64,000 nucleotides of DNA from Blasia pusilla (taxonomy: Eukaryota > Marchantiophyta > Marchantiopsida > Blasiales), in contig CM114273.1 of assembly GCA_050084515.1 (NCBI GenBank), positions 19,034,001 to 19,098,000 of the forward strand, read 5' to 3'. The position numbers and the translations under genes are program-made. This document shows, piece by piece, positions 11,180 through 23,339 of this stretch (its first letter is position 1; every line of letters starts with the position of its first letter). Under the pieces are notes generated by a model. It did no database searches and was not told the origin of the DNA. It saw only the letters and a list, made by a program, of their open reading frames with translations.

Positions 11180-11520
11180 GGTTTGAGAAGAAATTAAAAT
11201 TTTTGGGTAATAATGATTGTAAGAAGTAATGAGGTTTAATTTGATTGGTGAGAATTAGATTTATAGGAGAGTTGTTTAATGATGATTTTATGTATGTGAA
11301 GAGTGGGTTAAAATTAAATAATAATTATAATAGGAAGTAGTGGGATTTAATTTGATTGGTGGGGTTGTATTTATGGGGAATGGTTTAGTGATGATTTTAT
11401 ATATGTAATGGGTTAAAACTTGGGTAATAATTATTATAGGAAATAATGGGATTTAATTTATTGATGGAGATTATATTTACGAGGGAATAATTTAATGGTG
11501 ATTTTGTGAATGAGAGAACA
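11180..11520. repeat. Tandem repeat, about 3 x 105-120 bp
   Basis: Three successive units begin near 11,180, 11,305 and 11,411. Each has GGGTTAAAA/GGGTAATAAT, then GGGATTTAATTTGATTGG, then TTTAGTGATGATTTTAT. The array ends shortly before a Helitron-like 3' terminus, a common place for such arrays. Confidence 0.75.
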
Positions 11521-11578
11521 AGAAAAAAAATAATGTCCACTTTTTATTTTTATTAATATTTTATAATAATTCTTCTTT

Positions 11579-11605
11579 CCGTGATAAGCACGGCATGCTA
11601 ACTAG
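11579..11605 (+). mobile_element. Helitron-like 3' terminus (hairpin + CTAG)
   Basis: The hairpin CCGTG-ATAAG-CACGG (11,579-11,593) is followed eight bases later by CTAG and then T (11,602-11,606). This fits the Helitron rule of a short GC-rich hairpin 5-12 bases before CTRR, with insertion before T. The element would lie to the left and include the tandem array at 11,180-11,520. Its 5' TC end is not identified. With no Rep/helicase here it would be non-autonomous. Confidence 0.5.
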
Positions 11606-12030
11606 TTCTATCCACAGAGGACATTTCTTAGATCGTCAACTTATAATCTAGAATAATATGGCAATCACCATTCAGGGAATATATTGCTACCGAATGAACC
11701 CCAATGGTGGCAAGTCGCGCTACAACGACTAAATTTTATTCCGACATCTATAGGCTAGCGATCCCGAGTGTATCTCCCCCGCCTTCACACGAATGATCGC
11801 GAAGAACTATGACTTCCAGATACGATGGACGGAAAGCTACCGGCTGATGTATAATCTTGCCTGTTGACCGCCGATACTCAGCGCGACTGGTACCTTCCAG
11901 AATACTCAAATCTACAAGGTGTTGAACGGGTGCAGAGGATCAGGTTTTCGAAAATTCCCGGGATTCTAAAAGTTTAATTCGGGTCCCGGCAACGGAAGGG
12001 GTTCGCTCCCGAGTGACTACAATCTCTTTT
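11606..12030. other. No recognisable feature; base composition like 16,560-18,090
   Basis: Balanced-composition sequence without ORFs. Its character resembles that of the DNA right of the LINE (16,560 on), so the two may be one unique region split by the LINE. No target duplication was found to prove it. Confidence 0.3.
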
Positions 12031-12858
12031 GACTGGATATGTTAAACCTTTCTTTTGGGGGATCTGGCTCACCAAATCTCTTGTGGAGGAGGAGGACTAT
12101 GGAGGAAGATTATGGCGGACGTTTAGAATTTTGTTTGTAACTATTTCTATGATGATCCAATCTTTTCAATTTAAGGTCCAATGTGTTCATCGTCTCAAGC
12201 TTGAACTTTGGGTTCTTCTTTTTTCCACTTAAGATTGAGATTTCCAAAGTTCTTGGGATCTTTGGACCTCCTTCTCTCCTAAATTTGCTCATAGATTCCT
12301 ATATGCAATTTCAAACATAGCACTCTCCTTATAGAGTGATACCAGCTTACCATAGGTTTAACGGATTCCTCTTGCTTTTCTGGATCTTTTGATACGGGCT
12401 GGGCCCAACATTACGAACTCATTCCCTCATAGCGGTCATTGGTGGGTGCCTCACTTCCTCCCCCACATCCTCTTTTTTGGTGTTTCCAATTTCTTTCATA
12501 ACTTTCTTCTCGAATGTCGGTTTTGGGCGTGTATGGGCTTGTTTTGATCGTCTTGACGAGCTCGTTCTTTTGATATCAAGTAGGTTTTCTACTTTTTATT
12601 CCTTCTTTGTAGGCGCCTATTTTTGTGTACGGGTTTGTTTTAGGTCAATTCCTCCCAAAAGTCTTCCTTGCTCTTTCAACTCCTTACCTTATTGTTTCGC
12701 CCCTACATACGTTTAGAACATTAGAAATTCATATTCTTGAGCCACCTCTTCCGATACCATATCCATCACTTTTCCTTTTCAATTACTTTTTATATTTTTC
12801 TTATAGTAACTTTCAATCATAAATTCGGTATTGCCTAATCTTCATCTCTCCACTACTT

Positions 12859-14682
12859 TTGCTTTGCTCATTATCCTCATGCTTTCTCCAAACCACATTC
12901 CGTATGTCTTTTCTTATCTTCGGAGACTTGCCTACCTTTACTTCTATGTCATCAGAGATGGAGTTGGATTCTCCATCTACTCGCTTATCTGGTTTTACAC
13001 GCCCTCCTACAACCGTAACCTCTCCCCCTGGTTCACCTCCTCATCGTCGATCTCGCCATTTTCCTCCAAATGCAAATACACCCATTACACTCGCTACATT
13101 TCTTCCGGATTCTCCTCTTCTCCCTTCTTCGCCTTGTCTTATTGAGCCTAATCTTGATCCATTATTACCAAATCCTTCTACTTTGCCATCCCCACATATC
13201 TCATCTATGCCCTTGCTTCCAACTCCCATCTATTCTACCCGAATCTCCCCTCTTCCTCCTCCTCCTTCCCCAACCTATTTACCCCCTCATCGTCGGCCAT
13301 CACCACCTCTTGCACCTCTCATCTCCTCTCCTTGTAACCCTTCTACTTCTCCATTTGTACCAAAGGTTCGTTGCATACCTTGTGGTAAGGACTTTGCTCC
13401 TAATGGGATCAAAAGACATCAGCGGTACTGTCGATCCATGCATGGGCCTTCAATCCCTAACCCGATACCAACTCGTACTGCACTCCCCACAACAACTGCT
13501 TGGACGTGGTTAAGCCAAATTGATCTCCTTCACTCTTTCCATCCAGGTCTTCCTCGTCCTAGACTCTACACTCGCATTCCTATTGCTCTTCGACCCATCA
13601 CCCAACAAGCTTTGCTATTCCCATTAGAAAGGTTAGTGCGTGACCCCACAGATATAAATGCTTGGTATCTCCTATTACTCTTCCCGCAATGGGTTTTAGT
13701 CCTCCCTCCAAGGGGGGGTGCAATGGGTCATCGTGAAACCTCCACACGTATTCAATGCTTTATGTCAGGGGATTGGGAGAATCTTCACAATGAGCATGTA
13801 CTTCGAGCTGAGGCCTTAGCTGCGACTCATGCCACTCAACATGCCAATCATGGGAGGCCTTCAATACAACAACGCCTTCGACGAAGTCTACTATTGGGGC
13901 AGGTTGGTGAGTTTTCACGTGCAGCTCGAGCATTGGTTCCTCTTTCTTCGGGGGTTCCAAGTGCGGAAACAGTGGCTCTCTTAGAAGCTCTTCATCCTCC
14001 TTCAAGTGGCGATGGTCCATCTTTTGTAGAAGACTATACAACAGACCTTGACTTGGAGCTTGACTTGGAGGTTTTCACTAGGGCTTTTTTGCATACTCCT
14101 CGCTTATCAGCAAGCGGGCTATCAGGGATGGTTTTTGAGCATCTCCGCGATTGCTTTATCCGAGCAGATTCAGCAAGTGGCTTTATCTCTCTACATAAGG
14201 TGTGTGCACATATGGCGGCAGGTCGTCTCCCATTCTCTATCTCTAGGCTCTTAGGGGATTGTCGTTTGTTGGCTATGGATAAGCCTCCTTCAGGTGTGCG
14301 CCCTTTGGCTATTGGAGAGGTTTTATACCGCTTGGTCAGTCGATCCCTATGCTTGCAATTTCGTCCTCACTTTAGTGCCCACTTATTTCCTCATCAATTT
14401 GGAGTGGCAACTCTTGGAGGTTGTGAGGCCGTGGTGCATGGGATTCGCTCCACTCTTGATATTCATCCAGATTGGGTAGCAATTCAAGTCGATGTGGCTA
14501 ACGAATTCAATTCAGTTTCTCGTGCGGCCATCTTTGAGGAATTACGTTGTGCAGGAGGACAACTCACGAGCCTCATTCCATTTGTTCGCTCCTTCTATGC
14601 CTATGATACGCCCATTATCTATTCCCATCATGCTACTGGGAATATAGTATTCTCAATCGGCTTGTGGCACACGTCAAGGTGA
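12859..14682 (+). pseudogene. LINE ORF, N-terminal part: zinc finger and RT motifs up to the frameshift
   Basis: 607 aa. Residues 1-165 are a Pro/Ser-rich low-complexity leader. At about residues 171-190 lies CIPCGKDFAPNGIKRHQRYC, a C-x2-C-x11-H-x3-C finger of the sort that binds target DNA in RLE LINEs. After a helical linker the RT begins, with KPPSGVRPLAIGEVLYRLVS (RT motif 1-2) at about 475 and QVDVANEFNSVSR (motif 3, catalytic D) at about 543. The frame leaves the RT at the GTRQGDP box near 14,670. A one-base indel there ends this frame at 14,682, and the protein resumes in the next frame at 14,687. The first Met of the frame was used. MSFLIFGD, 15 codons later, is an equally likely start. 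Confidence 0.8.
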
Positions 14683-14686
14683 TCCC

Positions 14687-16437
14687 ATGGGAGGCCCACT
14701 CTTTGCCATTGCCCATTTTCGTGCCCTTCGAACATCAGCGCAAGCATTTCCATCTTGTCTTTTTCCTTCTATTGATGATGACACTGACATTTTAGGTCCT
14801 CCTTCTGAAGTGGTTCCTGCTTGTACCCATTTTGTGGAGCAACTCTCTTTCTTAAACCTTAAAGTCCAACCTAGTAAATGTGGAGTATGGTCTCCTTCAT
14901 GCCTTCCCTCAACATTCACCCCACCTACACCTGATTTTCCCATTTACATTGAAGGGGTAAGAGTTCTTGGGGTCCCAATTGGCTTCATCGACTATGTCTC
15001 AAAGTTCTTGGATGAGGCCCTTTTGAAAGACGTGGAATGGCTTCATTTATTACCTCATCTTGGGGATCCCCACGTGGCTTATGGGATTCTCTCCCAATGT
15101 TTTCTTCGACGACCTTCCTACCTTCTTCGCACTTGTCCTCCCACTTCAAGCTTCTTACATCGGCTGGCCTCTTTTGATGCTTCTATCTTGGCAACTTTTG
15201 GTCAACTTCTTGGCCCGAATACCTTTGAGGGAGAGGATGGTGTCTTTGCTTCACGACAAGCTATCTTGCCTATTTATTTTGGAGGGGTGGGACTATCCTC
15301 CACAGTCACATCTGCCCCCGCAGCCTTTTTGGGGAGTTGGGCGTTGGTAGCACCGATTATGGCTTCAAGGTTTCTCCAAGGAGATACACCTATCTTGATG
15401 GATCATATCGCCCATGTCGAGGAGGGGGACTTGTTATTTCAACAACTAAGATCTGCACGAGCTCTTCTTCCTCTTGCTACACAAGCAATTCTACCCCCTT
15501 TCAGTCAACTAATTACAGAAGGGCTTGATCGACTTCAAGAGCATATCTCCGAGAATCTGCATCAAATCAACTTTTCCAACATTCTCTCAAAGGCATCCTC
15601 TGACGCTAATCGAGCTCGTCTACGTTCATGTGCTGGTACCAGAGCGGGGGCATGGCTTACTGCAAATCCTCTTATTCTTCCATTTCGTCTTCCTCGAAGT
15701 ATATTCTCGACAGCTTTGCGGTTACGTCTTGGGCTTCCCCATCCTTCTCTCTTAGGTGTGCCAAATTGTGTATGCGGGGATCCTATTGATGCCAAGGGTA
15801 TCCATATTCTCCGATGTGCACATGGTGGAGAACGAACGGCCACACATGATGTCATTAGAGAGGCGGTAGCATCGGTGGCTCATACGGCAGGATATACCGT
15901 TGGGCAAGAGCAACTCCACGTCCTACCTTCAACCACACAAGCAACCTCTCGTCGGAGAGTGGATCTTGTTATGTCTCGAGGTGGATTCCGGACACTAGGT
16001 GATGTGGTGGTTGTTGATCCAACACGTTCTGACTTGGTGTGTAGAGCTGCACATACCAAAGGTTTGGCGGCCGAAGGTGCAGCAAGAATCAAGGAGTTAA
16101 GTTATGCTGTGAGACATGCGACTGACGGATTTATTCCGTTTGCAGTGGAAGTATTCGGTCATTTACATGTGTCTTTTGATACTTTCCTGAAAACATGTGC
16201 TCACCACTCCCTCGAGAATCATCACCTTGCCCCTTCCCGTAGTCCTTCTCTCTCGGTAGTTACTACTTATTTTAGGCAATGAATCTCAGTGGCCTTACAA
16301 CGTGCACAAGCCTTGGCATTAATACGTCGTGCGGAGGTGGTGGGAGGTCGCTCGCCTCGTCGTCCATTCACGTCTGACCAACCACTCGTGTTCTTGTCAG
16401 ATTTGTTTCAAGCAATCAATCGTGTTGCTCGTTGAGC
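14687..16437 (+). pseudogene. LINE ORF, C-terminal part: RT active site and restriction-like endonuclease
   Basis: The protein resumes at MGGPLFAIAHF, the motif after GTRQGDP. The RT catalytic box is read as SIDDDTDILG instead of the usual Y-A/V-D-D. The older copy reads V-D-D here, so this copy's box may be altered. Further on, CVCGDPIDAKGIHILRC and the following GGERTATHD form the Cys/His motif just before the RLE of R2-like LINEs. Next comes RRVDLVM...GDVVVVDPTRSD with a downstream K-E-L-x2-Y, consistent with a PD-(D/E)XK nuclease core. An in-frame TGA at 16,280-16,282 is followed by 50 more good codons to 16,437, so it is a point-mutation stop. Confidence 0.75.
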
Positions 16438-16560
16438 TGATGTTTACGTGGGCTTGTTGCCATTTTCTTTTTGCATTCTTTTATGCATTTTTTTACTCCT
16501 CTTTTGAGTTGTTATTACCTTTCTTTGTCCTCTTTTGAGGTTTATTTTATAATAAAGTGG

Positions 16561-18090
16561 CTTCATATGGGACTGCGATTTAGACCGAGTGTTAGCAAGT
16601 TTCATACTCCGACCGCTGATTCTCCAAAATTAAATTAGTTAACCCGCCATGTCAACTATCGCATGGAGCCAGCGCACGACAGTCGTTTTGAACGCAAACT
16701 GAGCGTATTTTAATACTCAGAGGCTAGGATGGAATTTACTGCACTGGCTTCTCCAGATTGACACTGTTGTTTCCTAAAAGGCACGTGAAGATATTTCGAC
16801 AAAGCTCCTGCATAGCTTCGAGGTTGGAGAGTGTTGATCACATCTCGAACGGGTAGTATGCCTCCGTCTTAATCCATTTCGTCACTTCCGTGAAGCGAGT
16901 GCTGGTAGGAACTCATGTCGTACTATCCTCTCCTCGCAAGCCGCGGAATCTCCCTTTTGCGTTATGACTCCGGAGACTAGGGCAGGCAGATGTATCGCTA
17001 GCTCTAGGTCAATGCTCATCCCTCGGTTTGCTCAATTGGTCAGTCCATATCCGCGCGAACTCTTTTTGCAATTTCATCGCGTAAGGGCACTCGTAGAGCC
17101 AGTGATTTCATATCATCTGAATGGAGTAGCCCAACAATTACACGATCGATCTCCTAGGTTTATAATAGTCATTTTAGGGGCTCCGAGTTACTCTTCCTCC
17201 TTGTCGGCACGTTTGTCGTGATATCTGCCATGACAGAAATCTACAGGAGCCGAGTGAGTAAGTGCCGGAATGGCTTCGAATTCAACAAATTCCTGAATCT
17301 GTGAATCTAGAGCCTTCAGGCAGAGAGAACGCCTCAGCCATTAAAAAACTCGCTGAGATCTGAAGCATCTGGCTGGAGTCGTTTCGGACGTCCTCGGCCT
17401 ATGAGAGATCGGCTGTAGTCTGGAGTGTGCGGCTGGGGTCGTTTGGGAATAGTGTGCTCCAATTACAGGTCTGAAGCCTCTCAATTTGTATCTCAGCCCC
17501 GGGCGAGTATCATTCGGACGCAAAAGCTGTAAAAAGATAGGCCGCCGGAGACACAGTTCCTCCGGCGGCCTACTTTTCTGCAAAATAACAAAAACAGTTC
17601 GCCGATTGCTCGTGGGATATGTCACGGAATTCTCATTCGCACTTTTCCCCGAATTCTCACGTTCGTGGGGCTCAGCTTCGGAAGATGTCGTCCGTTGCGC
17701 CGGGCGCTGCCATCTGCGTCCGTGCATTGGGTGGATAAAGCACCGGATACGTTCGTCGGCAGCGTTTCCTTCGGTGACAACGTCAGCCTGTCAATCTCAA
17801 AGCTACAGACGCCTGTCCTACGCCGTAAACAACTACGACATACTGGAGGATTCGAGGAGAGACAAGAGCACCACCTCCTGGGAGACTCGGGCAGCGCATG
17901 GGACCGTTGTCAAAAAAAACCTAACCAGGACTCTCGGATCCCACGCAGTTATCATTAGAGCCCGGTCCCACGCTCACCCGGACGTCCCGGTTAAAGCTTC
18001 CCATTATAGTCGTCCATGGCACCAGTTATTTATTTATGTAATTAAATCGGTGTGCGGCTTATTCAACGTAATTAACAGAGAGAGTAATTA
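16561..18090. other. No supported gene; region of unusual, balanced composition
   Basis: About 1.5 kb of near 50 percent GC between the LINE and AT-rich DNA. A 201-codon open frame (17,486-18,091) has no recognisable domain, an Arg/Ser-rich composition and no homologous second copy here. I read it as chance. The stretch has local direct repeats (GGCTGGAGTCGTTT / GGCTGGGGTCGTTT near 17,370-17,445) and one striking hairpin, listed separately. Confidence 0.45.
17538..17572. repeat. Perfect GC-rich hairpin flanked by A-run and T-run
   Basis: Stem TAGGCCGCCGGAG / CTCCGGCGGCCTA (13 bp) with loop ACACAGTTC. It is preceded by AAAAAGA and followed by CTTTTC. In a bacterium this would be called a bidirectional intrinsic terminator. 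In nuclear plant DNA its role is unknown. Confidence 0.85.
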
Positions 18091-18690
18091 ACACATATGC
18101 GCGTAAGTCATTTGGATAATCAGATGACGATTGGGAAAAAAAAATACCTTGGAAATTTGGAATGTTAAATTAATAAAATAATTAAGATAATACAAATATT
18201 TTTCCATATAATGATTTTCACATGTAATTATGTTTATATAATTATAAAAAGAGGATGGGATTTGAAAAATTCTCCATTTAAAAAGACATTTTATGATATT
18301 GATACATGTCATTATTAAATTAAGAGACAATTAAATGGAGAAGGGAAGGGAAGAGAGGAAACTTTTTAAAATTTGAAGATCATAAAGATGTCATGCTAAG
18401 GCAACCCTCTAGCATGGTAAATCAAAAAGTTGAGAAAGAATTGGCGAAAGAAAAAGTTATTTTACTTAATTTATATTCTAGTCAAGAAATTAATTATCAA
18501 TATTGTGTTTACATGATATATGGGAAAACACATGGAGAAAAAGACTTGAGAGTCGTATGTAATTGGGGGATATTCCAAAAATCACGGTATACAAGCTTTG
18601 CATGTTATTCGTGTTGATGAATACCATGAGAGGGGTTCTCATAATTTCAACCAAAAGTATCCAGGTGGGAAGGCTACTAGTTCCCATGAA
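18091..18690. other. AT-rich DNA, nothing recognised
   Basis: No motif-bearing ORF, RNA gene or transposon end seen. Confidence 0.5.
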
Positions 18691-18989
18691 ACATAAGGAT
18701 CCGGAGGGTTCTATATATGAGTGGTCTAAGATATCTTATGTGGAAGAGACACATGAACCTATGGCCACAAAGGATCTAGAAGGTTCTTGAATAGAGAACC
18801 ACTAGGTATGCTTTGTGTGAAAGGGACACCATTACAGATGAAATATAAAAGGATACGGAGGATTGAGTACTAAAAGTCACAGGGTGTGTTTTCTGTGAAA
18901 CAGACACTACTATTGGTGAAAGTGAAGGATCCATACGATTAAGCACTAAGAGCCGTCGGGTATGCTCCATGTACAAGAGACATTGACAA
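18691..18989. repeat. Minisatellite, about 4 x 78 bp
   Basis: Four diverged units each start AAGGATC(C/T) or AAAGGATAC. They share a GTATGCTTTGTGTGAAAGGGACAC-like second half, with unit starts near 18,691, 18,768, 18,848 and 18,926. Confidence 0.6.
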
Positions 18990-19910
18990 GGTTGCACGGA
19001 AACGGACAAGTCCCTCCGTGGGACGGACATGTCCAGACATGACCACGGACATGGAACACCGGGCCCGGGCATGGGTTTTTTTGGTGCCTAGATCGACCGT
19101 GCGGGCTCGGATGAAGGGTGCGGGCCCGGGTGCAGGCTGTAAGAGAGCGTGACATGCGGGCTAGGGTGCGGGCCCTGAAGCCCGCGTCGGGCTGCTTGTA
19201 GACCGCCGAGCCCGCGGGCAGGCTCTTTGCGGGCCTTGGAGCCCGCATGCGGGCTAGGGTGCGTGCCTTGAATCCCGCCTGGAGCCGCCACGGGCTAGGG
19301 TACAGCCCTGGGCCCGCCTGGTCGCTTAGGGTCGCTAAGCTCGCGCTGATTCAGGTCGCGGGGCCTTGAGCCCGTGATGTGGGCTAGGATGCGGGCCTTC
19401 GCTTCACATGCGGGTCGCTTATGAAGCCGACGAGGTCACAAGACGGCAAGGTTGCGGGCCCTGGAGCCTGCCTGCGAGCTAGATCGCTGGCCTTGGAGCC
19501 CGCCTGCGAGCTAGGTCGCAGGCTAGGGTTGCTGAAGCTCGGGTTGCTTGCGGGCTTGGGAGCCCGCCCACAGGCTAGGGTGCGGGCTGATTGCGGGCCT
19601 GAAAGCTCGGCACGGGCTCGCATGCGGGCCTCCAAGCTTGCGCACAGGCTAGTTGCCGGCCATGGAGTCTGCATGCAGGCTATGTCGCGAGCCACCAAGC
19701 CCGCGGGCATGCTTGTTGCGGGCTAGGGTGCAGTGCTGCTTATGGCTAGGAGCCCGTCTGGCGGATAGGGCGCTGGTGGTAAGCATGCCCGCACTGGCTC
19801 GCACTGCGAGAGCCCACGTCGGCCGCCGCCGCAGCCTTGGAGCCTGCATGCGGGCTAGGGTGCGAGGCCGCGCACGGGCTCCTTGCAAGCCAGGGGTTGT
19901 GGGCGAGCCC
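18990..19910. repeat. GC-rich block of GCGGGCTAGGGTGCGGGC-type repeats with a TIR-element end
   Basis: It starts GGTTGCACGGAAACGGACAAG, the same end as the elements at 7,351 and 6,542, and has the same GGACATGTCC inner palindrome. It then runs into about 850 bases of short GC-rich repeats (GCGGGCTAGGGTGCGGGC, CTTGGAGCCCGC). No matching right end is visible, so it is a truncated or expanded member of that family. The many short ORFs over it are composition artefacts. Confidence 0.6.
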
Positions 19911-20629
19911 TGTGATTTTAGTGAGGTATTAAATAAATTTTGTCACTATTATGGTTTGGGTGATTGACAGTTTGAGAGGTTGGAATAGGGTTGTTGTAGG
20001 AGAATATAGGTTAGTTAGAAATGAGATTAATTGATGAATTTGGGATCCTAGTGGTGGAGAAAGGAATGAAAATATTAAAATAGATTTGAATAGGATGGTT
20101 GTATTGCAAAATAGGTGTGTTGGAAATTTAAACTAGGTCAAGAAGTTAGGATAGGTCAAGAAGGAATCTAATAGGAGAATAAAAGTAGGTTTATTAAAGA
20201 AAATTAATGGAGATGGTTTAGTAATCAATTGTAAGTGGGGGTAGATGATTTGGGGAGTTAGAAGGGTTCATTCTCTTCCTTCCCTCCCCTATATAAACTT
20301 GCTCATTTTTTGTATATCCTCACAATCTCATTCCTCCCTTCATATCTCTCTCTCTCTCTCTCTCTCTCAAAAGTTTTTTTTCTCCATAGATAGCTGAACT
20401 TGATAAGTGAGAATATGTTTTGCCACTAAATAACCCTAATACTAAAGGTAACTTGGTTATCTAGGTTAGCATATTCATCTTTCTTGTTCATAGTGAGTGT
20501 TCCAAGTTTTGTTATTGGAGCATTCACGAACAATATTTGGTATAATTTGCATATATTTTACTGATCGATATATACTAATATTGACATAGTAAATAATTGC
20601 AAATTTTCCAAATATTTTTGGGTGGGGTT

Positions 20630-22765
20630 AGTGAGTGCATGTAGTCATGACCAAAGCCAAAGAACTCCAATAGATTGTGAAGGAACATTGGGAAGAAGTA
20701 CAGATGGAAGGTGGAACATCAAGCAGATGGTAGTGCAAGTATTGTTCCTATTCTATGAAAACCTATCATAGCACGCGGATGATGGAGCATTTTACACGAG
20801 AGAGACGAAAGAAAAAGGATGGGAATGAGGATATCCATCATGCCAAATTATATGTGAAGGTCCCTCTCAGTGTGCAACGGGATCTCCGAAACAAGGTACT
20901 AGTGGAAAATGGACAAAGAAGGGAAGCGAGACCTTCGAGTGAAGTGGAAGAGATGACTCCATTACAAATAGGTTTGCAACAAACTGGAAATAGTGTTTAT
21001 GTTGTACAAAATATTGATGGGATTGCGGACATGCTAGCAAGTGACGGTCTCAAGGAAAGCACAGGAGTTGTTGGGCCCATTTGAGGGAGCAGTAGTTCTG
21101 GGAAGAAGCAAGCAGATATGAGGGATTCTTTCAACATTCAAGGAATAGAAATTGTGAATGACATGTGGGCGAAGTGTTTCTACAAATGTGGAATACCATT
21201 CAATGTAGTACGGCAAGATGTTTTCAAAGAAGCAATATTGGCAACAACAAAGTTTAAGGGTTACTCATGTCCTAGTTACAATCCGTTGCACACCATCCTA
21301 CTTGAGAAACATATGGGGAAGGTGAAGAAAAAGGTGGATGGCATATTGGACAATTTGCGTTTGGGGGCCATGATCATAACGGATTCTTGGACCAATGTGA
21401 GGAGCAAGTCTTTAGTGAACATAATGGTCTCCTTTCCACAAGGTGAGATCACGATTGAGTCGGTAGATACCAAAGGGGAATCCCAAACGGCAGAATGGTT
21501 GGCAGGTCAGATAGAGAGGACTGTCATGCGCATCGGTCCAGAGAATGTGTTGCAACTTATGACAAACAATGCTAGCTATGAGCGAGGAGCAGGGAAACTT
21601 ATCGAAGCAAAGTTCCCTCATATTCTTTGAGGTGGATGCGTATCACATTCTCTTGATCTAGTCTTCAAAGAGTGGGATAAATGGCCTTGGGTGGACAAGA
21701 TTTTTGCACAAGCTCGTTAGATGGTATTATTTGTGAAGATTAGAACTTGGATGATGGAAAAATTCATGGAAACCAATCCAATGAAGAGACAATTGTTGCT
21801 TCCTGTAATACACGCTTTACAAAAAATTTTATCATGTTGGGACGCGTCTTAGAATTGAGGGAGGAATTCCACGCCATGGTTGCCACCAATGCTTTTAGGG
21901 AGTATTTCAATGGCAAGGATGCGAGGCAAAGGGAGAAGGCATGAGAGATTGAGACTACTATGGCCACTCATGATTTTTGGATGGAGAGTGAAGAGTTTTT
22001 TGTTGCGGATCAACCAACTATTATTTTGTTGAGATTGTGTGATGGTCATAAAGCAATGACTGGGCGTATTTATCGCCGTATTTTTGAGATAATGGAAGAG
22101 ACTCATTTTTTTCTTGTAACTCCATGGCCTGGTGTGGGTGGAAGGCATCGTGGTTATTTGTCACAATGTCTAGAGCTATAGAGATGGTCGATGTTATTTC
22201 TAGGCGGTGGGTACTTATCCACAACAAGTTACATGCAATAGGCTACATTATGATCCATTAGGAAATATTTGTGGATGAATTTGGTAGGGAATTTTTTTAT
22301 TCACTTAGTCCCTCTGATTGGTGGAGCATGCACGGTCAAGGTGCACCAACATTGCGCTGTGTGGCTAAGTCCATATTAGCACAAGTGGTTTCATCTTCTT
22401 CAGTGGAGAGAAATTGGAGTAGTTATGGTTTCATCCACAACAAGCACATGAATAAATTGACCAACGAGCGTGCCAGGGATTTGGTTTACATCTACACAAA
22501 CTCAAGGTTTGGAGAAAAGGGTGTTTCTCGGAAATCAAGACAAGCGCTCTTGTACGAGCAATACTTTTCAAAAAGGGATGGACAAGAACAAGCTAGAAGG
22601 GTAGTAGAAGATGACAGTGAATCTAGCTTGCATGCAAGAAACCGTGATGGTAATCATGAAGATAACCTTGACTTGCAAGATAAGGACTTAGAGGAGGTGG
22701 ATGTGATATATGGAATTCATGGCATCGAAGGGAGAGAGGATACTCATATCGGCAACACTTAAAAT
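20630..22765 (+). pseudogene. hAT-superfamily transposase, broken
   Basis: Domains in order. A BED zinc finger at 20,731-20,800 reads CKYCSYSMKTYHSTRMMEHF, a C-x2-C then H..H finger, with a TAG just before its first Cys. A DUF659-type catalytic core lies at 21,118-21,720, with ITDSWTN (first Asp) and LMTNNASYE. In the latter the usual TDNA second catalytic Asp is Asn. GGCVSHSLDL follows a TGA at 21,628. A hAT dimerisation domain at 22,271-22,530 contains SSSVERNWSSY (catalytic Glu region) and NKLTNERARDLVYIY. At least three stops or frameshifts and the lost Asp make it inactive. Terminal inverted repeats and the 8-bp target duplication were not found. Confidence 0.88.
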
Positions 22766-23339
22766 TTTGATTCTAAGGGGCTTGGAAGAGATGAAGATGA
22801 TGTTGAAATGGAACATTGGATTCGAGAGCACGAGGGAGAGCAACAACGGAGGACTTCAAGCGAAGCCAATTTGCCCAGCACTTCCCTAACAAGACCTACG
22901 ACCCTCAGATTGTTGCACCAGTAGGAGTTTAGAATTATTCCACCGAGTCTAGTGAACCTATGCAGGATACTCCTCCACAATCTTTGAGCGCTGAAACGGT
23001 GAACTTAGTTGATAAGCCTAATGATAATGATGTTCTCATACCTATGGTTCCAAACTCTCAACCCCTTCATACATTTCCTCTGAAGATGAAACAACTGCAA
23101 TAGGAACTCGTCGCCGATCCACCCGACTTCGAACTATTGAGCCGCCAAATTACCACTTACATTTTAATCCACCAGACCCAACCATAGACCTAGACTAGAA
23201 GAGTAATTACAAAATTTAGTGAGACGGATTAGAAGCTAGTTGTAGCAAACTTGTTTTGTGTTGATTATTGTAAGAATGTCATTTTTATGACATTCCTTTT
23301 TATATATTTCTCGTTAATAAAGCATTTATTTTTACATTG
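22766..23339 (+). other. Continuation of the hAT transposase tail and 3' region
   Basis: Acidic, Ser-rich coding-like sequence directly after the dimerisation domain (DDVEMEHWIREHE, then RRSTRLRTIEPPNYH near 23,110) in broken frames. It is probably the C-terminal tail and 3' UTR of the same transposase gene, ending before the tandem array. Confidence 0.4.

Larger units (their letters stand above)
12031..16560 (+). mobile_element. RLE-type non-LTR retrotransposon (LINE), nearly full length
   Basis: A 5' region (12,031-12,858) is followed by one long ORF in two frames (12,859-14,682 and 14,687-16,437) and a short 3' UTR ending near TTTATTTTATAATAAAG (16,530-16,558). Coding order is Pro/Ser-rich N-terminus, a single CCHC finger, RT, Cys/His motif and a restriction-like endonuclease. 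There is no AP-endonuclease domain. The 5' limit is approximate. It is a younger copy than 3,336-5,190, with one frameshift and one stop. Confidence 0.75.

Noticed and set aside
17486-18091. 201-codon ORF as a gene
   Set aside because: No domain, Arg/Ser-rich random composition, no relative in the window, and overlap with a hairpin and local repeats.
18946-19967. Many ORFs over the GC-rich block
   Set aside because: GC-rich short repeats remove stop codons. There is no conserved frame or motif.
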